From Trichuris trichiura (taxonomy: Eukaryota; Nematoda; Enoplea; Trichinellida; Trichuridae), in contig JBAJFE010000047.1 of assembly GCA_037903355.1 (NCBI GenBank), positions 868,001 through 932,000 on the forward strand: a stretch of DNA of 64,000 bases, in the 5' to 3' direction. The translations under genes were made by a program, and so were the position numbers. Position 1 is the first letter of the stretch. The number at the start of each line of letters is the position of its first letter. Positions 52,537 to 62,373 of this stretch are shown one piece after another. A model generated the notes under the pieces. That model was not told where the DNA came from, did no database searches, and worked only from the letters and a program-made list of their open reading frames with translations.

Positions 52537-55500
52537 TCATTTTTCATCAACGTCGTCAATTCGCTCTTGATTCTGAACCAGCTGAGTCAGGTCTATGTCG
52601 TTGTCTTCTCTGATCGCGAAAGAGCGGCGATCGTTACGCCCTTCACCCTCCTCTTCGTGTTCGTACATCTCGCCCGGATGATCGACAGTCATGTCGGTAA
52701 CATACTCTGAAATAATGCGTGCGCAACTTTAGGCAAGCAGCAACACCTAATGGTTAAAATGCTGTAATTTTACCAGGCAGCCTTTCGTCGGCGTGACACG
52801 CCTCCTGGTCAATTGTCAAAGCATCAATAGGACTCGAAGTTAATGTGCGCGGTGGAGCTGAAAGCAGAAGAAAATCTTAGCACCATCTTACCCGGCTGGA
52901 AAAATGGAAGAGGGCAAAATGCGTAACGGGGCTTACTGTGGATAGGAACGCCTGGGGCAGCTGGCATAGCGTCTAGGTTCTGCTCCAATTTCAACCTGCA
53001 AATAGAAGCATTGTACAAGAGACACAACGCGGGTTCATCTCCGCACATACATAATCTTACGCAAATATTCGGAAGAGTTTTGATTGGTCAAATTTGAAGG
53101 GGTAATGTGCAGCTTGAAATCTGGTCCGTAGTATTCGAAATAGTCGTTGTAGGGCAAATCTTTAACAATTTAGCTATTAGATGACCAGCAAATATGCAAA
53201 GGCTTTGTCCGACCGTTGGGAATGGTCATTCCAATGGCTACGGACGTTTCGTAGGTCCAACAACGTGCGACATTACGCACAGTGTATCCGCCGCCGCCCA
53301 GCAAGAGCAGAGGTAGGTTTTGCTTGCGTATGAACTCGACGCACTTTCCGTGGCCTTTGACCGTCAAGTTCAAGCAGCCAAGACGGTCACCGGTCAAAGA
53401 ATCAGCTCCGCATTGCATAACAATTACTTCCGGCTGGTAGCATCTGATCGCTTTAGTGACAATCTAAAAATAGCATACAAAACAACAACTTTCAAAGTAG
53501 CCGAACGAAACGGAAGTTTTTCAACTGGCATACCGGCTGAAAAATCTTCTCGTACGAATCGTCCGTTATTCCATCTCGCAATGGAAAGTTGACTGCGTAA
53601 TACTTGCCACGTCCGGCTCCTATGTCCTAAAAGAGCTGGCCGGTGAGAAATGCCAGCAAAAAAGAATTGCTCTTTTGAATTCGATACCTTCAAATCGCCT
53701 GTGCCTGGAAAATACTCGCCATATTTGTGGAAGGAAAGCGTCATAACACGGTCCGTTGTGTAGAATGCCTCTTCGACACCATCCCCATGATGACAATCGA
53801 CGTCGACATACAGGACGCGTTGGAAACGCCTGAAATCAATGGCGCGTACAGGCAAACATGTCGGCGGGATAACATTGGCCAAATCTCACGTCAGCAATTC
53901 CAGTATAGCCAAAACGATATCGTTAACATAACAGAAACCGGAAGCTTCGCACTTTTTCGCGTGATGCAACCCGCCTGCCCAATTGATCGCTATATCGCAG
54001 TCTCCGTTCATTAGATGCGTTGCTCCGGCTGAAACAAAATATTACAGATGATAGATATGTGTCTGTTTTCGGTAAATAATAATCCCGACGAATGCAGTCG
54101 AACAGCTGCTAAGAGAGTACCTACTTTTCGTATGTTTCCTCACAGTCGGCTGTGACCCCTATCAATCCAGCCTCTGACGACTCATCGAGACAAACCTTAA
54201 CTGCCACCTCAACCTTACATTCTGCTTGTTATCTTCTAAAACAAAGTACAGCAGAACCTCCGAAGTTGACCACCTCCCTAAGTTGACCGAATTTTGACCA
54301 GTTGGTTGGTCAGCACGTTAATAAGCGCAAGGACAACCTCTATACGTTGACCACCACCGTAAGTGGGAAGCTGACCGCTTCAGCCTTCACCTGGTATATG
54401 CACGCAATGCTAACTTGCACTCTGTAAATTGGCCACTTCAGTTTGCTCTGTGTCAGTCGCTAGCAGCTGTTAACCATCGTTGCCTCAATGTGCTGTTACT
54501 CAATGTAGCGAAGTTTTTCATTAGCCTACATTGGAGATTCCTGATTACAGAACCGATTCCGTCGCTTTGACGATGCTTCTTTTATGCTTGCCGGCACAGC
54601 TTGCGCGTTTCCTCAAGTACATAAGCTCCCACCTACGCGTTGGCAGCATTCGTCCATTGAGCGAAATATGACAAATCGAGCCTACTTGAACTCGTTCGCG
54701 TCGAGCTCAGTTCTATTCATTCGCTTTGCTATAGGTGTGCGGCAGGTTTCCTTAACGTGTCTTCGCGAGTAAAGATAGCCCGACTTACGCAGTAATAGAC
54801 GCAGTAGTAGCTACCAAGCTGGTTGCAGTTTGCATTATGGCCAAACGGAAAGAATCGAGAGAGTTGGCACTGAAGGAAAAAGTGGATCTTATCCGCTTTC
54901 TCGAAACTAACAGTCAAAGGAAGACAGCAGAACGGTTTCATGTGAGCAAGACTACCGTTGGCAACATCCAGAGACGTAAACGTGAGTACTTGGAAAGATA
55001 TGAGAAGGAAAGCGGAGACGCGCAGCGAAGAAAAAGGAGAACCTCCCTGGACCAAGTCAATGAAGCAGCGTTACATTGGTTTAAGCAAATGAGAGCAGCT
55101 AATGCACGCATCTCTGGCCCAATGATCCAGGAAATTGCTAGAAAATTCGCCGTGGAATTCGGTTTCACAGGTTTCCAAGCATCAAACGGTTGGCTGGCAA
55201 AGTTCAAGCTCCGTTATCAGATTTCTCAGAAAATCTTATGCGGCGAATCTAGCGAAGTTCCCGTCGAGGTCTTGGAAGACTTCATCTTGAAATTTCGTCA
55301 TTTCGCCAGTGGCTTTAAGGAAGAAGACATATTCAATGCTGATGAATGCGGCTTGTTCTTCAAAGCTATGCCTGATAGAAGTCTTGTACTAAAAGGCGAT
55401 AAATGCAAAAGCGGGAAGCTCTCCAAAGAACGCTTCACTGTGCTTCTTTGCGCTAGCGCAACTGGGGAGAAGTTGAAGCCATTGGTCATTGGTAAGTCAA

Positions 55501-58123
55501 CGAAACCCCGAGCTTTTAAGAACTTGAAGCCTGATGACCTCCCTGCCACTTGGAGATCAAATAAATCCGCCTGGATGACAGCCGCCATATTCGAACAGTG
55601 GGTAAGAAGTGTCGACGGACAGATGAAGCGAATGAAACGTTCCATCTTATTGGTAGTAGACAACTGCCCGAGCCATCCCCACGTGAAAGACCTCACAAAT
55701 GTCACGTTAAAATTCCTGCCCCCAAACACTACCTCAAAGACCCAGCCTTTAGATCAAGGAGTAATTAAGACGTTTAAGGCGAAATACCGGACCCAGCTTC
55801 TGCGGTGGATCGTTGGCATAGCAGAGCACACCAGCTCATTTGCGGGAGCGATTACGATTGCTGCGTCCATTAATGCTTTGGACGCTGTACTTTGGATCAA
55901 TTCTTCCTGGAATAAGGTTCAACCGGAGGCAATACGGAAATGCTTCAGGAGAGCTGGATTCGTCAGAGACGAAGAGGATCATGTCGAGCTCCGGCCTGAT
56001 AGTCCCACTCCCGAAGTAGAGATTGAAGGAGTAAACTTCGAAGATTTCGTTTCAATGGATGATGAATTGGCCACTTCTACCGAACCCGACCCACAAGCAA
56101 TCTTTCAGTCTATACTAGCCGAAGCGGGACTGAGCCCAGAAGACGACGTAGAGGAGGAAAGTGAAAATGAGACGGAATGGTACAGAAGCTGAAGGAAGAG
56201 GACGTCGGGCGCGTGTTAGCGCAGCTGAAGTGTTTTGCTGCTGAAAAATGTCCAAAGATGCTGAGCGCGGTAGCTATCGGGGAGACCGCCCTTGGTGCTT
56301 ATGTTTGCAGTAAGAAGAAGCACCAGACTAGAATTGATACCTTTTTCAGCAAGCAGTGTAGCCCCTAAAAAGCTTATGCATGATTTTACAGTGTTATTTT
56401 TATGCATCTCACCGTTTAATAGACCTCCAATTGATGCTCTGCAATAGAATAAAACGCATACAGATGCTAATCTGTTCAGCCGAGCCAGTTATACCCACAG
56501 TTCCAATATATTGACCACCTCCTATGTTGACCAGTTTTCTCCGGTCCCTTGGGTGGTCAACTTACGCAGGTTCTACTGTATTAACATCGTGCAGACAATT
56601 ATTTTTATTCTTATCATTCATACTCTTGATGTACATATATGCAGTCAGCATTTCGTGTATGATTCCTGTTACTTTGTAATCTCGACATTATTTGTTAAGC
56701 TCTTTTCTGTGAGCTTATAAGATTTAAGAACCCTTACACCAAGTGTTGACGATGAGGCATGGCTCTACCCAAATTAGAGATTGTTCGCGCACGGGTTGTT
56801 CTTTCGTAAATTGTTATTAAACGAGGCGCAAAAAAGCTCTGAACAACGACAGCCGGTTTTAGGCATGATTCGTGAACGTATACCTATCTAAAAGTATGAA
56901 TGTGGAATTCTTAATTAGAGACGCAATGCTTGAGAGAAGCGTCCTATAATTGCTACTTGCGCTGTAAGAAGTACTGGGGCAATTACCATCTCCTACGTTG
57001 CCGAGGAGGATTTACTTTCGGACTACAAACAAGCATAAAACACCGAGACAAAATTATGCATATTTATGACCTTATAATAAACTTAGCTCAAAGTAACGTT
57101 TTCACAACTTAATACAACTGGATGAAAACATTATTGAAGCTGCGAACGAAGCACCTGGACATTTATTTGACCTCCCGAAGCAAAACCGCAGTATGACCTT
57201 GAGCATCAGGAGTACTGTAATAACAACTATACACCAGTATTGGCGAAAACTCTTAGATACAATCAACGCTAAAGTAGTTAGGAAAGCGAGGGTTAAAATA
57301 GTCATAAATGTTGCGTTTAAAAACTGAAAAAAAACTTTGTTTTGGCGCAATTTATGTATGCGTGAATTTTTCGCAGCAGTTGTAGACAAAGGATAACCAA
57401 CCTTGGATGCGCTTAACGACTTAGCTTTGAAAACAAGTGAAAACACCGCTACGCTCGGTTAGCTGCCCTTACAAAGGGGAAATTGCTAATTGAGCGCCCC
57501 CGCAAAAAGATAAGCGCGCGAATGACGGGAGAACTCAACTTAACTCCCTAAAAGGAGAGAGAACCATTTTTTACCAAAATGGTTCTCTCTCCTTTTAGGG
57601 AGTTAAATTGAGTTGGTCGTTCGCTCTTGAAGCAACCGCTAAATTCGCTTACCCAAAGAGCCGCCGGCCGAAATTTGGCAAAAGTCAAAGAGACCGTCGA
57701 AGACCGGACAGTCCTCGCCAACATTAACTGAAAAAGAAAACGCAACCGGACAATGGCCATTAAAGGTCAGTTGAAACTGTTACAGCGCTGCATTTGTTTG
57801 TTTAAATCCGCCATGTTGTCGGGCTTAATGCTTTCCAAGAACATAACATACTCTTCCGTATGGAACTTTTTTATATCATCCGTACAAGCTCGCATTGGAC
57901 GCTGCAAAAAGGAAAGATGATCACCTAAGGGCGAGTGAACAAAAATAAAATCACTTACGTAAACCATCATCTGACGGTACATCCCGTAATTCAATATCAA
58001 ATTGTGTGCCATACGTATTCTGTGCGGTTTCATGGGATGACCCTGACCGTAATAATAATTGCCAACGTCTCCTGAATTAGACGGAAAATTGCCTTCATAG
58101 GAAAATCCGCAAGCAATTCTCAT
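52537..58123 (-). CDS. hda-1: Class I histone deacetylase (HDAC1/2 type)
   Basis: Zinc-dependent lysine deacetylase, catalytic subunit of Sin3, NuRD and CoREST-type complexes in the nucleus. Exons: 58123-57959, 57901-57784, 57727-57653, 54028-53890, 53829-53688, 53626-53534, 53463-53214, 53159-53051, 52995-52937, 52857-52774, 52706-52537; phases agree and give 467 residues. Catalytic residues fall at HDAC1 position +1: H141-H142 (GGLHHAKK), D177 and H179 ([10 protein letters not shown]), D265 (CGADSLTGD), Y304 (GGGGY). Also seen are [40 protein letters not shown] and [10 protein letters not shown]. The start gives [11 protein letters not shown] then a six-residue insert before GDVGNYYYG; a strong acceptor-like CTAATTCAG just before GDVGN leaves open a different first exon. 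The C-terminal tail is short and acidic ([12 protein letters not shown], ending DDVDEK) without the lysine-rich end of vertebrate HDAC1. Intron 3 (54029-57652) is 3624 nt and holds a Tigger transposon. Confidence 0.97.
54837..56192 (+). CDS. Tigger/Jerky-type (pogo superfamily) transposase, main frame
   Basis: DDE transposase of the pogo/Tigger group, 451 residues. Residues ~2-55 form the CENP-B N-terminal helix-turn-helix ([32 protein letters not shown]). Residues ~75-130 form the second, CENP-B-type DNA-binding domain ([29 protein letters not shown]). The catalytic core shows D169 (NADECGLFF), D275 ([11 protein letters not shown]) and D306 (QPLDQGVI), a DD30D spacing. The acidic tail ends at a TGA at 56190-56192, but the family's C-terminal PCNA-binding segment continues in the next frame (56177-56368), so this copy likely has a one-base frame change near 56177-56190. 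No introns are needed. The start is the first ATG after the left subterminal repeats. Confidence 0.93.
   Translation: MAKRKESRELALKEKVDLIRFLETNSQRKTAERFHVSKTTVGNIQRRKREYLERYEKESGDAQRRKRRTSLDQVNEAALHWFKQMRAANARISGPMIQEIARKFAVEFGFTGFQASNGWLAKFKLRYQISQKILCGESSEVPVEVLEDFILKFRHFASGFKEEDIFNADECGLFFKAMPDRSLVLKGDKCKSGKLSKERFTVLLCASATGEKLKPLVIGKSTKPRAFKNLKPDDLPATWRSNKSAWMTAAIFEQWVRSVDGQMKRMKRSILLVVDNCPSHPHVKDLTNVTLKFLPPNTTSKTQPLDQGVIKTFKAKYRTQLLRWIVGIAEHTSSFAGAITIAASINALDAVLWINSSWNKVQPEAIRKCFRRAGFVRDEEDHVELRPDSPTPEVEIEGVNFEDFVSMDDELATSTEPDPQAIFQSILAEAGLSPEDDVEEESENETEWYRS
56177..56368 (+). pseudogene. C-terminal transposase segment in shifted frame, with PIP box
   Basis: This 63-codon frame overlaps the end of the main transposase frame by 16 nt and encodes the usual pogo/Tigger C terminus. 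It has a helical stretch ([19 protein letters not shown]) and ends [13 protein letters not shown] then [14 protein letters not shown] matches the PCNA-interaction box Q-x-x-I-x-x-F-F, which in pogo transposase is known to bind PCNA. In related transposases this segment is continuous with the main frame, so a small indel or a programmed frameshift separates them here. Translation as an independent protein is unlikely. Confidence 0.8.
57532..57614. repeat. 83-nt near-perfect hairpin in HDAC intron 3
   Basis: Arms at 57532-57570 and 57576-57614 are 39 bp each and match at 38 positions around a 5-nt loop. The core is TAACTCCCTAAAAGGAGAG. The hairpin is 39 nt downstream (in gene sense) of the donor of HDAC exon 3 at 57652, and so within the same intron as the Tigger element. 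It could be a tiny fold-back MITE or a precursor-like RNA stem. Confidence 0.9.
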
Positions 58124-60420
58124 TTATCTTGTCAATCACAACGGGAAATTTGGACTTGAAAAACATTGCCTACTCCTCAGCGGTTGTAAGCTATGCTACG
58201 ACATATCAGTCGCTGACTAGTATGTTATTCAGTTTTAAAAAATACGGATGTCACCTAGAAAACCGCGGAACCACTAGAAGATTATAAAAGATTTCGGGAC
58301 TTGCTCAAAAACAGTGCAGTGACTGGTATTGGCGTTCGCAGCTTAAACAACTACAGAAAAGGTTAAAGCCGATAAAAGGTCGGCCACGTCAAAACAGGCT
58401 AAACTAGCAACTAACTTCGCCTAATCTAAACGTGCAAAATATGCACGAAAATTCCACCTCTTAAAGTACCCAACTTGCCGAAGCCCAGGAAACTCTTTTT
58501 AAAAAAAGAAAATTCTTCTATTATTTAGAAAAAAGTTCAATACCATCGTAGTAATAGCAGATTCGCTTCCTCGAAGCAGGAGTCGACATCAGCGTGTCGT
58601 TTCGCATCAAATATTCGAGAACAGTCATGGCGGCCAGCTTTAACCGTTTACAGTTAAAAAACTGTGAGCGGTTACTGTACTATTCGGATCCTCAGGTTGT
58701 TTCTTAAAAGCTTTATCTCTTTTCATTGTAAAGCCCTTAAATGAGCAATTTCTTTTTTCATATCAACATAAATAAAATTTCTGAGCTTTTATTTGTAGCA
58801 CGCTTAAAATTTTAGCTCTTCGGGGCGTGTCTGCAGAACAGAGTTAGTCTGGAGCGCTGTTCGTCACTTCCGTTTCCTTTACGATCAGTTTCACGAACTT
58901 TGCGTGTGCTCTGCCAAAATTACTTTTTTTTAATGGTAACATAAATTCTACAAGACACTAATTATGAATATTTGATATCCATTCGGTTTAACCATTGCCG
59001 ACCGTAATTTGAAACTTTCTACGCAAACTGTACGTCTTAACAAGGCAATTATGCAAATAAAATTCATTTCCGCTTGTCATAATAAAGAATGAAATGTTCC
59101 GCCGAGCTATTTGTCGCAGTCATTTCCGACGGTGAATTATATTCCCCACTTTTGCCAGAATACATAATTAGCATTTCCGTTTGACGACCTTATTTTTCGA
59201 ATCAATAATTTTAAAAATTGACGTCAAAACTTTGCGTAATGAATGGCTGTTGAAACTTGCCCAATTAGTTATTGGTTGCGGCGCTTTTCAACGGAAAATC
59301 ACGTAACCTTTACTCCGTCAGAAAGACACGCAGCTTTCATTGAACTCTAAACTGGTAAAGCTGCGGAGTATCATCAAGCTCTTAACGCTAAACTTAAAAG
59401 TTAGGACCTGCGGTAGTTGCATTTGCAACAAGAGTAGTTATTAAAGCGTTAGGAGAAGTCGCGTTTGGGCCTCCGGTCGAAAGTGTCTGGTTCAGCATTG
59501 CCCATTCCGGGAACGTTTCCAGCGGAACGTAAAGGCGAGCGAACGTTTGACAGTGAAAGACGACCACCAACATCGATACTATCGAGGCGAAAAATCCTGC
59601 GCCAACCTAAAATACAAAGCAAAAATCATTATAAAGCAAAGCCAACTGACTGCTTCACTCTCTGGAGAAAAAAAGCTCATTGCGCAAAGACGAAGAAGCT
59701 AAGAAGTAGCATTCAGTCTACGCTAAGAATGACGAACGCAGGAAATGAATGCTAGTCGAATCGCCATTGAAAAAAACCGACGGCTGGTTAGCGTTCGTAA
59801 AAGTTTTGACACATTTCTTTGAGTGAAAGCTGGCAGAGCAAATCTAATTCAGCCTTAACGTTCTTGCCGTAGAATTTAGCCTTCGGCACCGAACTATTCG
59901 TAATTGGCATTTCATTTCATTCAGTCCCAAACGACCCTTTTAATTCTTCCTATAAAGCGCGCATGGTCACCTTGGTGTAACGCAGCGCTGCACTTCACTC
60001 AAAATTTAACCGAGTTGGTGCAATGCCTCCTCAGCAATCGTACGTACAAGCACCAAAGCTGCGAGGATTGAAAACATCTTCGCGCTTCGCCCCGAAAAGG
60101 AAAGCCCGTCGATTGCTGGCACTTTTGAAATTACGAGAAATGATTCGCGTTACGCCCAAGTTCTAACCTGCTGACATTTCGATAAAAAAAAGAATTAAGA
60201 TATTTGCATAACGCTGATATCCCATCAAAAGCGAAAGCGCTGCGTGATGTAGATAATTTTTTTAAAGATAAAACAAACTATACTTGATTTGCATAACTGA
60301 CACATTTGACGTCATATCTATTGAAACTGCCGAAGGCAAGGATGCCCTTACGTTTCGTGCGCAACTATGGGTGGCGACGATTGCGCACGATGACTTATGG
60401 AAGAGCCTGTGGAGACGTAC
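58124..60420. other. Region between SLC13 and HDAC genes
   Basis: About 2.3 kb upstream of the HDAC start and downstream of the last recognised SLC13 exon, both on the minus strand. The C-terminal exon of the transporter should lie here but was not recognised. A continuous minus-strand frame runs on from the last recognised SLC13 exon to a stop at 60262. No promoter elements could be assigned. Confidence 0.35.
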
Positions 60421-62373
60421 CATATCTATTAGTCGAAGAACGCCTGGACCAAAAACAATGGCATTCGGAGGAGTACCAACAGGCAGCATGTATGCATACG
60501 AGCAGCCAAGAGTGACGGGTAAAATCAACGCCAGAGGACAGACTTCCATCTGCTGACTCTGCAAAGGAATAGAGGGAAAATTTTTCAAATGATGAACAAT
60601 GCTAGCGCTTACCATTCCGGAAACAATGGGCACCAGTATACTGGCGGTGACAACGTTGCTAGCAATGTTGGTTATGACGACGGATATTGTCATGCAAATT
60701 AATTGTAAAACTGCCAGCGGCAGATTACCCATAGTCCCAAGAAGGCCTCCAATGGAAGCGGACAGACCGGATTCCTGAAAGAGAACAGAACCAAATTAAG
60801 ATTCGGCTACTTACGTTGCGGATAGGCGACCTTAACACCGGCGGCAAGTGCGAAGCCACCTCCTAATAGGAACACAACATCCCACGGGAATTTGCTCTTC
60901 ATTGTTGCCCAAGTCATTAGCGTGCCGGGCTTTCCCTTTGGCTTCTCCTTCTCTTCTTAATTAAAAAAAAATCTAAGCGGACAAGTAGCGACGGAAGCAT
61001 TAGCTACCTTTGCGATCACGCAATGTGGGCTTCTCGGACGGAAACGCGAACAGTAGTACAGTGATAATCATTGCACTTGTCGCGTCCGAGAAGTAGCTTA
61101 AAAAGGCAAGCAAACAAGTCTATGGGAGAAGAAGACGGAATTGACGGACGCCGCTTACCCCTTCTTGAAGTAAATGCCAAATCCGGGAAAGCTAGGGACG
61201 CCGACATCGCGCAATACCCAAAGGACAACCAAAATAAGAAAGATGACGAAAACGGACGTCTCCGCAAAGCTCATTGGAGGTAATTTACGGAACTTCTCCT
61301 GAAACAGCGCCGTCACCTTGTTCCCCTTGGATGATCGTTTCTTTTTCTTTCTGAAGCTCGGCACCATGGAAAGCAACGTTGCTTTGGCGCCCAGGAAATA
61401 GCACAGCAATGTTATCCAGACGAGAATTAAAATTAACACCATCGTCGGCAGGGCGAATATCATGTAGAGAACGTAAGTAACGCTTCTGCCATCGTCGCGG
61501 GGAAACAAGCTGCAAGAAAAAACGGAGGTGAACCGAAGCTCATAGGTACAATTACGCTGGAACCTTTTCATTAATCCGACCATACTAATATTCGTAGGGC
61601 TACCAGTCAATGTTGCTGTACCACCAATGCTAGATGCATACGCTATGCCAAGCAGCAAACTCTTGGCGACGGCATTTTGCTCCTTGTTGACTTGTTTCCC
61701 GGTGGACGTGACGTTTGTTGAACTTGTTGAATCTTTATGGCTTATGGAGGTGATCGTGTGGTCATCCTTTCCCGCATTTCGAGGTACCAACTCTGTGGAT
61801 TCACTTTCTGAAAAGAAATAAAAATTTCGTCAACACGCCGGCCGGCAGGGTCTGGCGGCACGGCACACCTTCTTCCTCTTTGCTTTTCTTCCACTCGGCA
61901 ATCACCGACTGAGCGATTGGAACCATCATAGCCGTGCAAGCAGTATTGCTCATCCACATACTTAAGAAGGCCGTTATGCTCATAAAGCCAAAAATGATCC
62001 TAAGGCAGAAAGCACGTTATGCGCGGCGAATTTTTCAACACTAGCCTATTAACCATTTCGGCTCGGAACCAACCCAAGTCAATACGCGCAAAGCCAAGCG
62101 TTGGTGCAAGTTGCATTTCTCTACAGCCAGCGCGACTACCAAACCGCCAAAAGATAGGAAGTTGACATCCTGCAAATCATTTATATTCAATTGCCGCCTG
62201 CCGCGGCAAAAATACCCTCGTACCGGCATGTAGCTTGCGCAAACTCGGCCCGACGACAGTATGCCCAAAATTGGATACAGAAAGACCGGCATCATTGCCG
62301 TCACCGCCAACGGCATCACTTCGAACAACCAGTAAACAGCCATCAACAAAACAACAAACAAACATTTCGATTC
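60421..62373 (-). CDS. SLC13 family sodium/carboxylate cotransporter (INDY/NaDC type), both ends incomplete
   Basis: Plasma-membrane Na+-coupled transporter of di- or tricarboxylates. Exons: 62373-62224, 62169-62054, 61999-61869, 61807-61564, 61509-61159, 61096-61008, 60955-60831, 60774-60613, 60558-60421; phases agree, 502 residues visible. Signatures: [51 protein letters not shown] (first SNT loop), [66 protein letters not shown] (second substrate loop, SNV) and [18 protein letters not shown] Lys/Ser/Thr-rich loop follows the first SNT loop. Missing are the N-terminal exon (first membrane segment) and the last exon after LRLIDM. A candidate final exon after an acceptor at about 60348 (GILAFGSF.., stop ~60281) does not look like the family and is not included. 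The donor after GVK (GTCGCC) is weak. Confidence 0.93.

Larger units (their letters stand above)
54249..56578 (+). mobile_element. Tigger/pogo-family DNA transposon, 2330 bp, inside HDAC intron 3
   Basis: Terminal inverted repeats of about 26 bp (left CAGCAGAACCTCCG then AAGTTGACCACC; right, inverted, CAGTAGAACCTGCG then TAAGTTGACCACC) are bordered by TA on both sides (54247-54248, 56579-56580), the pogo/Tigger target duplication. Subterminal GTTGACC motifs recur at both ends and may be transposase-binding sites. The element carries a 451-codon transposase frame and is antisense to the deacetylase gene. Ends and most of the coding region look intact, suggesting a fairly recent insertion. Confidence 0.95.
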
